Source of the DNA: Bacillus sp. SB49
GTDB taxonomy: Bacteria > Bacillota > Bacilli > Bacillales > Halobacillaceae
Length of the DNA: 64,000 bases
Direction: 5' to 3'
Assembly (NCBI RefSeq): GCF_000469135.2
Contig: NZ_CP048117.1
Coordinates: 1,277,501-1,341,500 of the forward strand
A program made the position numbers and the translations under genes. This document shows, piece by piece, positions 50,951 through 59,480 of the stretch. The notes under the pieces are model-generated. The model was not told where the DNA came from. It made no database searches and was given only the letters and a program-made list of their open reading frames with translations. The first letter of the stretch is position 1. Each line of letters starts with the position of its first letter.

Positions 50951-52120
50951 GTGAAAGAATGTCCTCAATGTAAACAGGAAATGACGGAAAACTCCCGGTA
51001 CTGCTCCCACTGCGGAGCTGCGTTGAATCAAGACGGGGAGTCTCCACTAATAAATAATTCTAACAAAAATAAGAAGAGATCGTGGTTGCCCGTTGTCACA
51101 CCAGCGGTTGTTCTGGTCGTGATTGGGGTAGCCCTTTATTTTGTATATGAACAGGAAAAGCATGTGAATGAAGAGGTGGCCGCATGGAAGAAGAAGGCCG
51201 AGAATGTTGCATTGGACGGGGAGTATCGTCAGGCGGAAACGCTGCTCTCGAAAGCGATCGATCAGCGTCCGGGTAATGAATCGTTGAAAGCAGAACTGAA
51301 GGAAGTACAGGTAGCGGTAGGTCTCGATAAGAAGTTAACGGAAGCGGAGAAGCAGATAGAGAAGGAAGACCTGGCGAAAGCGAAGAAGAGGCTCTCTGCG
51401 ATCCAGGAGAAGATCCAACAAAACCAGAGCAGGGTCATCCTTACCCTTGTACCGAGATTAAATGAATTGAATTCCACCATTACGCTTCAGGAAGTAAATA
51501 AGGAACTGGCGAAGCTTTCCAGCGTCGATGAGCTGGCGGCTAAATTGAATACGCTGTCGGATTTGAATTTGGAAGAGACGGCAAAGGTGAGAGAGAAAAT
51601 CTTCGAGAAGATCGTTAACCGATCGACGAAAGAAGCGGAAGCCGCCATGAAAGAAAAGCAGTACACCGAAGCGATTGCATTGATCGACCAGGGGTTGCAG
51701 TATGTGTCCAATGATGACCAGCTGATCCAGCTGAAGGAACGGATCCAGAAGGAAAAAGAGGCCTTCGAGCAGGCAGAGCAGCAACGGTTGGAGCAGGCGA
51801 TGCAGCAGGCGGCGGAAGATGAACTTGTCAACCAGACGGAAGCGTTGAAAGTGTTGAGCTTCGACATTACAAAGGATGAGTTCGGGGATTACAAGGTGAA
51901 AGGCCAGCTGGAGAGTGTGGCCACCCAGATCATCAGTACCGTTACGGTAAAGTATGACATTCTCGATAAAGACGGGAAAGTCGTCCGTTCTGAATCTGCG
52001 AAAGTGTATCCGACGTATATAAATCCGGGTACAAAAGGCAGCTTCGAAAAGGTATATTACGAGCTTGAAGAAGGCGAATACTCTGTCAACATGACAGAGA
52101 TGGAATGGATGGTAGAATAG
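50951..52120 (+). CDS. Zinc-ribbon membrane protein with helical repeats
   Basis: 389 residues from GTG at 50951 (GAGGAGGAC upstream). An N-terminal zinc ribbon has C-x2-C at residues 4-7 and C-x2-C at 18-21. A transmembrane helix follows (about 44-62). Outside lie TPR-like or coiled-coil Glu/Lys-rich helices (about 70-310), then a beta-sandwich of about 75 residues with TVKYDILDKDGKVVRSE, as in FxLYD-like domains. The combination recalls TcaA/YvbJ-type proteins. It ends 11 bases before the protease gene and probably scaffolds or senses envelope signals with it. Confidence 0.75.
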   Translation: MKECPQCKQEMTENSRYCSHCGAALNQDGESPLINNSNKNKKRSWLPVVTPAVVLVVIGVALYFVYEQEKHVNEEVAAWKKKAENVALDGEYRQAETLLSKAIDQRPGNESLKAELKEVQVAVGLDKKLTEAEKQIEKEDLAKAKKRLSAIQEKIQQNQSRVILTLVPRLNELNSTITLQEVNKELAKLSSVDELAAKLNTLSDLNLEETAKVREKIFEKIVNRSTKEAEAAMKEKQYTEAIALIDQGLQYVSNDDQLIQLKERIQKEKEAFEQAEQQRLEQAMQQAAEDELVNQTEALKVLSFDITKDEFGDYKVKGQLESVATQIISTVTVKYDILDKDGKVVRSESAKVYPTYINPGTKGSFEKVYYELEEGEYSVNMTEMEWMVE

Positions 52121-52131
52121 GAGGATAGCAG

Positions 52132-53328
52132 ATGAATCGCGCATGGATCATCAGCATCGCTGTTTCCCTCATATTGATAGGGGGCGGCGCTGCGGGCGTT
52201 TTCTACATCATGAAATCTGTGCCTGGACAAATGACTGTGCAGGCTGTGCTTAGTGCGCCCCCGGAAGAAGATGCAGAGAAAACGCAGGTACCGAAAGATA
52301 CGCAGCAAATTATATTCGAATCACAAAAGCTTGTCGTCCAGGTAGAATTGGAGGACGGGACGATCGGGTCCGGTTTCCTTTACAACGATAAAGGAGACAT
52401 TCTGACCAACGCCCACGTCGTCGCCAATGCGAAAGATGTGAGTGTCATAACCGCCGACTCGAAGAGCATGCCCGGGGAAGTGATCGGCATCAGCAGAGAT
52501 ACGGATATCGCGGTTGTCCGTGTTCCGGGATTGAAAGGGAAAGAGCCGCTTCCGATCCGCAGGGAAGACTCTGCTAAACTGTTGGATGAGGTGCTGGCTC
52601 TCGGAAGCCCGCTTGGGTTGCAGAATACCGTGACGCGCGGAGAAATCAGCGGGCTGGATCGTACCCTCGACATCGACCCGTTCCGCTATGAGAACATGTA
52701 TCAGATCTCTGCACCGATCGAAAGAGGGAACAGCGGTGGTCCGCTGTTGGACAGGACGACGGGTGACGTCATCGGTATCAATTCAGCAAAGCTGGATGAA
52801 GAGACGATCGGCTTCAGTATTCCGATTGCGGACGTACTGCCTATGGTCGAGCGCTGGAGTGAGTCTCCGATGAAGTCCCTGCCGGAATTTCCGGAATTCA
52901 GTGACCAGACCCCTTCCCCTGTCACCGGCACGGATGCGGAACAGGCGAGTTACCTCGTCCAATATTTCTATGACAGCATCAATCAAGGCGATTTCGTAAC
53001 CGCTTTTTCTCTGTTAAGCAGCAGTTGGCAGGAGAAAGCATCCTTTGAGGAGTTTCGTTCCACATACCATGACATCCTGAACGTTCAAGTGGACAACGTC
53101 GTCGCTGATCCGAAAGAGGGTTCCGTGGAAGTGACAGCCTTCCTGACAACCGAGGAGACAGTCGACGGAGATGTGGTGACGAAAAAATATAAAGTCGTCT
53201 ACCCTGTCGTATCGGAAAATCGCGCTGTTAAAATCGGCGAAGGCAGCGTGCAGGAGCTGAAGGCGGAAGACGAAGAAGCAGAAGATTCTAAAGAGAAAAA
53301 AGATGGCGAAAAAGAAGAAGCAGCGTAA
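52132..53328 (+). CDS. Membrane-anchored trypsin-like serine protease (HtrA-like, no PDZ)
   Basis: 398 residues. One N-terminal anchor (about 5-28) is followed by an S1C-type protease domain: His95 in LTNAHVV, Asp125 in RDTDIAVVRV and Ser in ERGNSGGPL (near residue 204). HtrA/DegP proteins normally carry a PDZ domain; here an NTF2-like domain of about 110 residues takes its place, followed by a Glu/Lys-rich tail of about 30 residues. AGGAGG precedes the ATG. Its own terminator begins right after the stop and has been split by an IS element. Confidence 0.85.
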   Translation: MNRAWIISIAVSLILIGGGAAGVFYIMKSVPGQMTVQAVLSAPPEEDAEKTQVPKDTQQIIFESQKLVVQVELEDGTIGSGFLYNDKGDILTNAHVVANAKDVSVITADSKSMPGEVIGISRDTDIAVVRVPGLKGKEPLPIRREDSAKLLDEVLALGSPLGLQNTVTRGEISGLDRTLDIDPFRYENMYQISAPIERGNSGGPLLDRTTGDVIGINSAKLDEETIGFSIPIADVLPMVERWSESPMKSLPEFPEFSDQTPSPVTGTDAEQASYLVQYFYDSINQGDFVTAFSLLSSSWQEKASFEEFRSTYHDILNVQVDNVVADPKEGSVEVTAFLTTEETVDGDVVTKKYKVVYPVVSENRAVKIGEGSVQELKAEDEEAEDSKEKKDGEKEEAA

Positions 53329-53345
53329 AAAAAACCTCTCCCGTT
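53327..53345 (+). terminator. Left half of an IS-interrupted terminator (right half 54836-54853)
   Basis: A-run and CCTCTCCC (53335-53342) plus GTT lie left of the IS; GTT, T and GGGAGAGG (54840-54847) with six T lie right. Without the IS and one GTT copy the sequence is CCTCTCCC-GTTT-GGGAGAGG-TTTTTT, a perfect terminator with a 4-base loop. Confidence 0.9.
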
Positions 53346-53351
53346 TGAACT

Positions 53352-53402
53352 ATAACCCGAATAATGGACACTTATAAAAAAGTGCCCCGTTATTCGGGTT
53401 AT
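53352..53402 (+). repeat. Long inverted repeat at the left end of the IS
   Basis: ATAACCCGAATAA (53352-53364) pairs with TTATTCGGGTTAT (53390-53402), and inner CACTT pairs with AAGTG. In RNA it would form a long stem just inside the left end, which could block readthrough from the host gene into the transposase. Confidence 0.75.
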
Positions 53403-53463
53403 TTCTGTTTCAAGGAAGGAAACCCGTTTATAATCAAAATAAATATATGAACGGAGTGTGACT

Positions 53464-53895
53464 ATGAGTAAACATCTTTATTCAAATACGGAAATGAAAC
53501 AATTAGAGGACAATCCGAATGTCGTAAAGGTATCGGAACGTTCTATCACATACCATCCTTTATTTAAGAAAGCTGCAATTCAGGAATATCAGAATGGAAA
53601 CTTTCCATCTCAAATATTTGAAGAGCACGGATTTGATTTAGTAGTGATTGGGAAGGATCAACCCAGAAGATGCTTAAAGCGCTGGCGTAACACATTTGAA
53701 AAGTACGGAGAACTTGGTCTGGAGGGAGACCGTCGTGGAAAAGGAAGTAAAGGTCGACCTTCTTCAAAGAAGATGTCTGCGGAAGAAAAACTTGAGAAAG
53801 CGGAAGCTCGTATTAAGTACTTAGAGGCTGAAAATGATTTTTTAAAAAAGCTAGACAAACTCGAAAGGCAGGCGTTGAAGAAGAAACGAAAATAA
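53464..53895 (+). CDS. IS3-family OrfA (transposase N-terminal part)
   Basis: 143 residues from ATG at 53464 (GGAG seven bases upstream; GTG 53458 possible). It has a helix-turn-helix (SITYHPLFKKAAIQEYQNGNFPSQIFEEHGFD and RCLKRWRNTFEKYGELGLEGD) and a leucine-zipper-like end (AEEKLEKAEARIKYLEAENDFL). A-AAA-AAG at 53844-53850 in frame allows a -1 shift into orfB. Confidence 0.88.
   Translation: MSKHLYSNTEMKQLEDNPNVVKVSERSITYHPLFKKAAIQEYQNGNFPSQIFEEHGFDLVVIGKDQPRRCLKRWRNTFEKYGELGLEGDRRGKGSKGRPSSKKMSAEEKLEKAEARIKYLEAENDFLKKLDKLERQALKKKRK
53844..53850 (+). other. Programmed -1 frameshift site of the IS transposase
   Basis: A-AAA-AAG is a classic slippery heptamer placed in frame near the end of orfA. 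After a -1 shift translation continues without a stop through 54794, giving a fused protein of about 443 residues. Confidence 0.8.
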
Positions 53896-53954
53896 CTCCA
53901 TCAGAAGTCTATCAGCTTATTTATGAAACAATCCATAATTACTCCTTAAGGAGT

Positions 53955-54794
53955 ATGGTCTCTTATTTATGTGAATTCACAGGAGTAAGTCGAAGTGGAT
54001 ATTATGCGTGGATAAATAGTGATTCCAAAAGACAAGTGAAAAATCAGAAAGACGAAAAGGATATACAAATTATTCAAGTTATCTTCTCACAAAACCATGA
54101 GAAAGTAGGAGCTCTGCAAATTAAGTTGATTCTCGAAAATGATTATGGGGTCATCATGAATCATAAAAAAATTCGAAGATTAATGAAGAAATTTGATCTT
54201 TCGGCAAAGATCAGACAGGCTAAACCATACAAACAAATGTTGAAAGCCACTCAAGAGCATCGTACGTGCCCAAACCATCTTAACCGAGAGTTCACACAAC
54301 TAGAACCCGGAAAAGTCTTTTTGACTGATATCACTTACACGTATTTTGGGAAAGGTCAAAAAGCATATCTTTCTTGCGTGAAAGATAGTACAACAAAGGA
54401 AATTGTAGCTCACCATATATCTACTTCCCTAGGGATGGATATTGTTTACCGAACGTTAGAGAAACTTCAAGACACCGTAAAATCTTTCCATCCAGAAGCA
54501 ATGATTCATTCGGATCAAGGGTTTCATTACACTCACCCCAAATTCCAATCTAGAGTGAGAGAAGCTGGCCTTCGTCAGTCCATGTCCCGAAAAGGTAACT
54601 GTTGGGATAATGCACCTATGGAATCATTCTTTGGTCATTTAAAGGATATGGTGGATCACCAATCATGTGAAAGCTTAAGCCAACTTAAAGAAGAAATTAA
54701 CCAGTATATAGCAAAATATAATAATAAAAGATATCAGTGGAATTTAAATAAGATGACCCCGGTGCAATACCGAGATCATCTCCTAGCCGCCTAA
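53955..54794 (+). CDS. IS3-family OrfB (rve-type integrase domain)
   Basis: 279 residues from ATG at 53955, though the natural product is the OrfAB fusion entering this frame at 53850. It has the HTH_21 region (VGALQIKLILENDYGVIMNHKKIRRLMKK) and the DDE catalytic core: Asp in FLTDITYTYF, Asp in IHSDQGFHYT and Glu in NAPMESFFGHLK. Intact to the C-terminal RYQWNLNKMTPVQYRDHL. Confidence 0.9.
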   Translation: MVSYLCEFTGVSRSGYYAWINSDSKRQVKNQKDEKDIQIIQVIFSQNHEKVGALQIKLILENDYGVIMNHKKIRRLMKKFDLSAKIRQAKPYKQMLKATQEHRTCPNHLNREFTQLEPGKVFLTDITYTYFGKGQKAYLSCVKDSTTKEIVAHHISTSLGMDIVYRTLEKLQDTVKSFHPEAMIHSDQGFHYTHPKFQSRVREAGLRQSMSRKGNCWDNAPMESFFGHLKDMVDHQSCESLSQLKEEINQYIAKYNNKRYQWNLNKMTPVQYRDHLLAA

Positions 54795-54853
54795 GGTTCT
54801 TTTTATAAACTGTCCGAATTATAGGTTACAGTTCAGTTTGGGAGAGGTTTTTT

Positions 54854-55265
54854 ATTATGCAACAGCATTCTAATGGAGCACCACCGAAGTATCTTTATCT
54901 GTATCCTACCTGGAATTAGATAACGGAGAGAATATTATTTCCAAGTGTTGAAACCTACATGGAATCTTGTTTCCATGTACGGGAATAGTTATCTTGAAAC
55001 GGTACTAACTCCAAATATATCGAAACGGAGCCTTCCACAATAAGTGGCAATTCTTTAATGGGAATAGGACGGGGACTATAGGTAAGATATTCTTTCTAGC
55101 TCGTTTCATTAGATAAATGTGTTACCTCCAGTTACTGTCCCAAGCGCTTTTCTTGATAGCCTGAAAAAAGCCTTCCCGTTAGAGAAAGCTTTTAATTGTT
55201 TTATCTACATAGGATGGATTTTCTTCGTTGAAAGGTCCCTGATACGCCGCAATCTTTTTCAGGCA
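54854..55265. other. AT-rich intergenic stretch after the IS
   Basis: No supported gene. A 20-codon frame starts at ATG 54857 without a ribosome site. A 62-codon frame at 55119 runs into the reverse of the amine oxidase gene and looks like chance. No hairpin with a T-run is clear. It may be decayed sequence. Confidence 0.4.
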
Positions 55266-56735
55266 TCAGGAACGATGATGGATTTCATTCGCGGCGCGGA
55301 TGCCTGATTCCACCGCCCCTTCGATCCAGCCGTGGAAGGAGGAGGTGTGCTCGCCGGCGAAGTGGATCCGGCCCTCCGGCTTGGTGATCACGTCTCCGAG
55401 GTCACGGCTTTGTCCGGGGGTGAATAAGGTGAAACATCCGGCGGAGAATGGGTTCCTGGTCCAGTTGTAAACGACGGTCTGCATGTAGGTTTCATAGACG
55501 ACAGGACCATAAATCAAATAAAGGTTCTCCAGCACCTCTTTGACAATCTGGTCTTTCGTCAGACTGTTCCAGAGCATGGCATTTTGTCCCCATGAATAAC
55601 TAGCCAGAAGGACGGCAGGCCCATCTTTTCCCTGCCCGTGGCTAGGTAGATACATAAACCGGATGGGCAGGTCGGAGGTGACGTTGCCGATGGGATACTC
55701 TTCCCAGAACGGACGGCTGAACTCCATTCCGATTTTGACAGCCGGGACGTTGATGATTTCCTGAATGGCCTCCCTTTTCTTGAAGGAGATCGAGTCATGA
55801 GGATACACATCGACGAATTGGAAGGTGGTGAAAGGGATGGTCGTCAAGACGTAATCTCCCTCCCAAACCCTTTGGGCGTTCGTTTGTGTATCAACGGTAT
55901 AGACGTTCACTTTATCCGGGAACTGGACAATCCGCTCTACACGCTGGTTCAAATGAATGTCGGATGCGAGGTATGGATAGAAGGAATAAGGAAGGCGGTC
56001 GTTGCCGCCTTCGATTTCGACGAACGTCGTCCCTTCGTTGAAAATCGGATAGGTGATGTCGGTCAAGATGTCGAGAAACGCAAATTCCGGAAACCCTTCA
56101 ATTCCGAGCAGCACTTTAATTTTGCGGACGGCGTCTGAAGAGAGCGACGGGCCAAGAGGATTCTCACGCAGGTATTCTCCCATCGAATAAGAGGAGAATT
56201 GTTTGCGCAGCTTCTCCTGTTCTTCCTCCGTGCTGTTCTCATATATCGAAAAAAAGGTCCCGACAGCTTCCACAAACAATTCCTGTGCGGTTTTTCCTTT
56301 TTCCTCTTCATTGACAGGGTAGTCGAGGATATCCGGGTTTTCTTCATACGCTTTCTTGTATACTTTCTTCCCGTTCACCATCAGAACATCGGTGTCTCTT
56401 GTATTGGCGAACGGCTGGGTTGGAAGCCCGAACCCTTTGATATATTCCTGGACGAGCAGATGGTTGGAAGGGATGCGCATGGCACCGACGTCGAGGTAGT
56501 TCCCTTGTGAAAACGGCTCCCTGACAGTATGAACACGTCCTCCCAGCCGATTGTTCCCTTCCAGGATCGTCACGTCGTGGGAGGCGCTCTTCAACAGCGC
56601 CGCAGCTACGAGCCCGGCCATCCCTCCACCGATGATGATGACCTTCTTTTTGTTTTCCGCGGACGGAAGTCCCTGCCGGATGATGTTCAGGAAATCTTCC
56701 GGGTAGGACAGCTCTTCAGGTTTCCTCGTGTGCAT
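55266..56735 (-). CDS. Flavin monoamine oxidase family protein
   Basis: 489 residues from ATG at 56735 (GAGGGGGTG upstream). The FAD dinucleotide motif is VIIIGGGMAGLVAAALL, followed by EGNNRLGGRVHT (the second FAD motif), and near the C-terminus GRIHFAGEHTSSFHGWIEGAVESGIRAA. This is the amine oxidase / L-amino acid oxidase / polyamine oxidase fold. There is no signal peptide, so it is probably cytoplasmic. The amine substrate cannot be read; no partner gene is adjacent. Confidence 0.85.
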   Translation of the reverse strand: MHTRKPEELSYPEDFLNIIRQGLPSAENKKKVIIIGGGMAGLVAAALLKSASHDVTILEGNNRLGGRVHTVREPFSQGNYLDVGAMRIPSNHLLVQEYIKGFGLPTQPFANTRDTDVLMVNGKKVYKKAYEENPDILDYPVNEEEKGKTAQELFVEAVGTFFSIYENSTEEEQEKLRKQFSSYSMGEYLRENPLGPSLSSDAVRKIKVLLGIEGFPEFAFLDILTDITYPIFNEGTTFVEIEGGNDRLPYSFYPYLASDIHLNQRVERIVQFPDKVNVYTVDTQTNAQRVWEGDYVLTTIPFTTFQFVDVYPHDSISFKKREAIQEIINVPAVKIGMEFSRPFWEEYPIGNVTSDLPIRFMYLPSHGQGKDGPAVLLASYSWGQNAMLWNSLTKDQIVKEVLENLYLIYGPVVYETYMQTVVYNWTRNPFSAGCFTLFTPGQSRDLGDVITKPEGRIHFAGEHTSSFHGWIEGAVESGIRAANEIHHRS

Positions 56736-56857
56736 GAAAACACCCCCTCTTACTATATATTCCAATTGAATGCCGTCCATTATGAGATTTTGTTCCCTTT
56801 TCCAGGCATAATCCGTAAAGCCGCGACATCGAATGAAAAAAAGGGGAGGAATGGAAC

Positions 56858-57493
56858 ATGAGGCATGGAGAAGGGCGAATCATGAAGGTGACCGGAAGCG
56901 GGACAGTCGACGTCATTCCGGACAGAGCCGTATTAGAGGTCGGTGTCGTGACAGAGAAAGAGAGCCTGGAGCAGGCACAGAAAGAAAATGCCGCTGTCAC
57001 GGAGAGAGTGAAGCGGCAGCTGATGCAGGCGGGTGTTCCGGAAGAAGCGGTCCAAACATCGCAATATACGATATTTCCGGAATATGACTACGTGGACGGG
57101 AGCCAGGTCTTTCGGGGGTATCAGGTGACCCATCTCCTTCAAATTACGATCGACCAGGTGGAACGGACCGGTTATTTAATCGATACCGCTGTCGCCAATG
57201 GGGCCAACCGTGTTTCCAGCATTACATTCACCATCAGGAATCCGGAACAGGCTTATCAACAGGCATTGACTAAAGCCCTGGCCGGTGCCGTTACCCATGC
57301 CGGGACAATGGCAGAGGCGATGGCTGTGCAGCTTGACCCGACACCGGTCCGTATGACGGAAATCAGGAGTGGAACCGAGCCCGTGCAGCCGTTCCAGAAG
57401 ACGCAGATGCTCCAAGGTTCCGCCACACCGATTCAGCCGGGAACGATCGAAACATCCGCAGCCGTGGAGGTGTGGTTTCAATATTTGCCTTGA
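56858..57493 (+). CDS. SIMPL domain protein (DUF541)
   Basis: 211 residues. VTGSGTVDVIPDRAVLEVGVVTE is the SIMPL start, followed by QTSQYTIFPEYDY and FRGYQVTHLLQITI, all classic for DUF541. Most members are secreted; this one has no signal peptide, so it may be cytoplasmic or exported otherwise. Functions in other bacteria are vague (stress, signalling; B. subtilis YlbP-like relatives are uncharacterised). GGGGAGG precedes the ATG and a strong terminator follows. Confidence 0.85.
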   Translation: MRHGEGRIMKVTGSGTVDVIPDRAVLEVGVVTEKESLEQAQKENAAVTERVKRQLMQAGVPEEAVQTSQYTIFPEYDYVDGSQVFRGYQVTHLLQITIDQVERTGYLIDTAVANGANRVSSITFTIRNPEQAYQQALTKALAGAVTHAGTMAEAMAVQLDPTPVRMTEIRSGTEPVQPFQKTQMLQGSATPIQPGTIETSAAVEVWFQYLP

Positions 57494-57494
57494 T

Positions 57495-57521
57495 CCCCAC
57501 AGGTGCCTGTGGGTTTTTTTG
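57495..57521 (+). terminator. Terminator of the SIMPL gene
   Basis: CCCACAGG pairs with CCTGTGGG around TG, followed by seven T. Confidence 0.85.
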
Positions 57522-57652
57522 CGTACAGCGGACATAGCAGATTCTGAAAAAGGACAATCTATGCAAAAGGTTCAAAAGAAACAAGATAATTTTTTCGAGG
57601 AAAAGGTACGTTTTTTACATAGGCGCATAAAATATAACTGAAACAAAAAAAG

Positions 57653-57681
57653 TTGCACTAAGGAAAAACTTCGAGTAAAAT
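57653..57681 (+). promoter_or_regulatory. SigA-type promoter of zupT
   Basis: TTGCAC (57653-57658), 17-base spacer, TAAAAT (57676-57681). The start would be near 57688. Confidence 0.7.
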
Positions 57682-57717
57682 GTCGATTAGATAGTACGAG
57701 ATAGAAGGAGAGGTAGT

Positions 57718-58527
57718 ATGGAAAATGTATTATTAGCCTTCGGGCTCACATTATTTGCAGGATTGGCGACCGGGATCGGCAGCGTGCTCGCCTTTTTCAC
57801 TTCCACGACAAACACAAGGTTCCTATCGCTGGCACTCGGGTTCTCGGCAGGGGTGATGATCTATGTGTCGATGGTGGAAATTTTCTTTAAAGCACAGGAT
57901 TCGCTGACGAGTGCGCTCGGTGAAGTCCCTGGGAAGTGGTCGACGGTCGGTGCCTTCTTCGGCGGAATGCTCGTCATTGCTCTGATTGACCGCTTGATTC
58001 CGAAAGCCGGAAATCCGCACGAAGTGAAGAAAGTCGAAGATATGAAGAGCGGCGGTGCTTCCGCTGTCCATGATCCGGCTCTTCTGAAGATGGGAACTTT
58101 CACGGCACTAGCTATAGCGATTCACAACTTTCCGGAAGGGATTGCCACGTTCACAGCCGCGCTTAATGATCCGACGCTTGGGATTGCGATTGCCGCAGCC
58201 ATAGCAATCCACAACATCCCGGAGGGAATCGCGGTGTCCGTTCCCATTTACTTCGCAACTGGAGATAAGAAGAAGGCGTTCAAGCTTTCCTTCTTAAGCG
58301 GGTTATCTGAGCCGCTTGGTGCTATTCTCGCCTTTCTGATTCTCATGCCGTTTCTGAATGATGTCATGTTCGGAGTGTTGTTCGCCGGTGTTGCCGGAAT
58401 CATGGTCTTCATTTCCCTTGATGAACTGCTTCCGGCTTCGAGACGGTACGGGGAAGCACACTTATCCATTTACGGTGTCGTAGCCGGTATGGCTGTGATG
58501 GCGCTCAGCTTATTGCTATTCATCTGA
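57718..58527 (+). CDS. zupT: ZIP family zinc transporter ZupT
   Basis: 269 residues with eight helices. The two metal-coordinating motifs are [10 protein letters not shown] (helix 4) and [10 protein letters not shown] (helix 5), as in E. coli ZupT, which imports Zn2+ and other divalent metals. [21 protein letters not shown] near the C-terminus is also typical. GGAGAGG precedes the ATG. It has its own promoter and terminator. No zinc-repressor operator was recognised upstream. Confidence 0.9.
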   Translation: MENVLLAFGLTLFAGLATGIGSVLAFFTSTTNTRFLSLALGFSAGVMIYVSMVEIFFKAQDSLTSALGEVPGKWSTVGAFFGGMLVIALIDRLIPKAGNPHEVKKVEDMKSGGASAVHDPALLKMGTFTALAIAIHNFPEGIATFTAALNDPTLGIAIAAAIAIHNIPEGIAVSVPIYFATGDKKKAFKLSFLSGLSEPLGAILAFLILMPFLNDVMFGVLFAGVAGIMVFISLDELLPASRRYGEAHLSIYGVVAGMAVMALSLLLFI

Positions 58528-58539
58528 ATTTTACTCATC

Positions 58540-58577
58540 GAAAAAACCCTTCCACTATATAGGTGGAAGGGTTTTTT
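58540..58577. terminator. Bidirectional terminator of zupT and the YgjP-like gene
   Basis: AAAAACCCTTCCAC pairs with GTGGAAGGGTTTTT around a TATATAG loop, with T and A runs outside. Confidence 0.85.
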
Positions 58578-58580
58578 ATG

Positions 58581-59180
58581 TCAGTATGCTTTTTCTTCGA
58601 TCAGGTCCTGGATCGTCCGGGCGGTCGTTTCTTTCGGGCGATGGACGAGCCGCCAGTTCAATTGAATGCCGTCCTTATGCTTACGTCCCAAACGGATGTG
58701 GTCCTCTTCGATGGATACAGAGGTTTCCTCTGCAAGGGAGGCGAGCTTATCGGCAGCCTTTTGTTTAAACCATGCCTTTGTCTGCTCCCGCCAGGCTTCC
58801 TGACGCTTCTCTTCGTTCCACTCCTGTGGGAAATGGAAGGCGAACCCTCCTTTACGGAAGGCGAAGGAAGCCTCGGTCGAGTCCGGCTCCGGGTGGATCT
58901 TCAGCTTATAGGAGCGGCCAAGGTAGGGAATCCGCTGTTCCTCTTCGTTAAAATCAACGGCATCGAGGATGTACAAGTCTTCATGGGTGCCGCACCAACG
59001 ATCGATGATCCAGCCGGCTTTTTTCTCGACGAAAGCGCGGATCCGTGCTTCTTCCTTATTGGAAGCAGCCGTCACCTGTACGCCGTTCAAATCGTCCATA
59101 TAAATTTTGATAAACGGGACATCCGGTTTTTTATGTAGGTCATAGTGTATTTCTTTGTCATCATATACAATGGTCTGCAT
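58581..59180 (-). CDS. YgjP-like metallopeptidase family protein lacking HExxH
   Basis: 199 residues from ATG at 59180 (AAAGGAGAG upstream). The N-terminal beta-rich part (IPYLGRSYKLKI) and the central helix (WREQTKAWFKQKAADKLASLAE) followed by IRLGRKHKDGIQLNWRLVHRP match the YgjP/DUF45 family up to the NWRL block. In typical members this is followed by YVVVHELAH and the rest of a zincin site. Here the protein goes on only 20 residues without H-E-x-x-H. It is either a truncated, inactive relative or a distinct regulatory branch. Confidence 0.7.
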   Translation of the reverse strand: MQTIVYDDKEIHYDLHKKPDVPFIKIYMDDLNGVQVTAASNKEEARIRAFVEKKAGWIIDRWCGTHEDLYILDAVDFNEEEQRIPYLGRSYKLKIHPEPDSTEASFAFRKGGFAFHFPQEWNEEKRQEAWREQTKAWFKQKAADKLASLAEETSVSIEEDHIRLGRKHKDGIQLNWRLVHRPKETTARTIQDLIEEKAY

Positions 59181-59480
59181 GAGTATTCTCTCCTTTATTC
59201 TATTAACCAGTTTAATGGAGACGGAAGATTCCGTCAAAAGTCCAAGATTGAGATAAAAGTGTTACAAATTTATTAATAAATGGAAGTAAATAGCATGTAA
59301 ACGCTTGATTGTAACAAAAAGTTAACAAAGATGCGCCTGTTAATGTGAAATATTTGTGAAAGGGAGGTGAAATTCTACAAAATCTGATATAATCATTCAA
59401 GCCCTAGTAGTATGGATGAGAGTCATAGATGTCTCATTCTTGTACTTATAAATAATAGTCTGATAGGAGGGTTAAAACAA
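59181..59480 (+). promoter_or_regulatory. Upstream region of the qox operon
   Basis: About 300 bases without a gene. TGATATAAT at 59385-59393 (TGA-TATAAT) is an extended -10 about 90 bases before qoxA. A GGGAGGTGAAATT stretch at 59362 looks like a ribosome site but no start codon follows at the right distance. Confidence 0.45.

Larger units (their letters stand above)
53346..54835 (+). mobile_element. IS3-family insertion sequence (IS150-like), complete
   Basis: A 1490-base element bounded by imperfect inverted repeats that begin TGAACT at each end and share 17 of 25 positions without gaps (TGAACT-TAACC and GGACA blocks). It is flanked by a 3-base target duplication GTT. Inside are orfA and orfB in the -1 relationship with a slippery A-AAA-AAG. 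The ORFs are intact, so the element may be active. It is more AT-rich than its surroundings. The insertion lies in the loop of the upstream gene's terminator. Confidence 0.92.

Noticed and set aside
55119-55307. A 62-codon frame after the IS element
   Set aside because: Its end overlaps the amine oxidase gene in reverse and it lacks a ribosome site.
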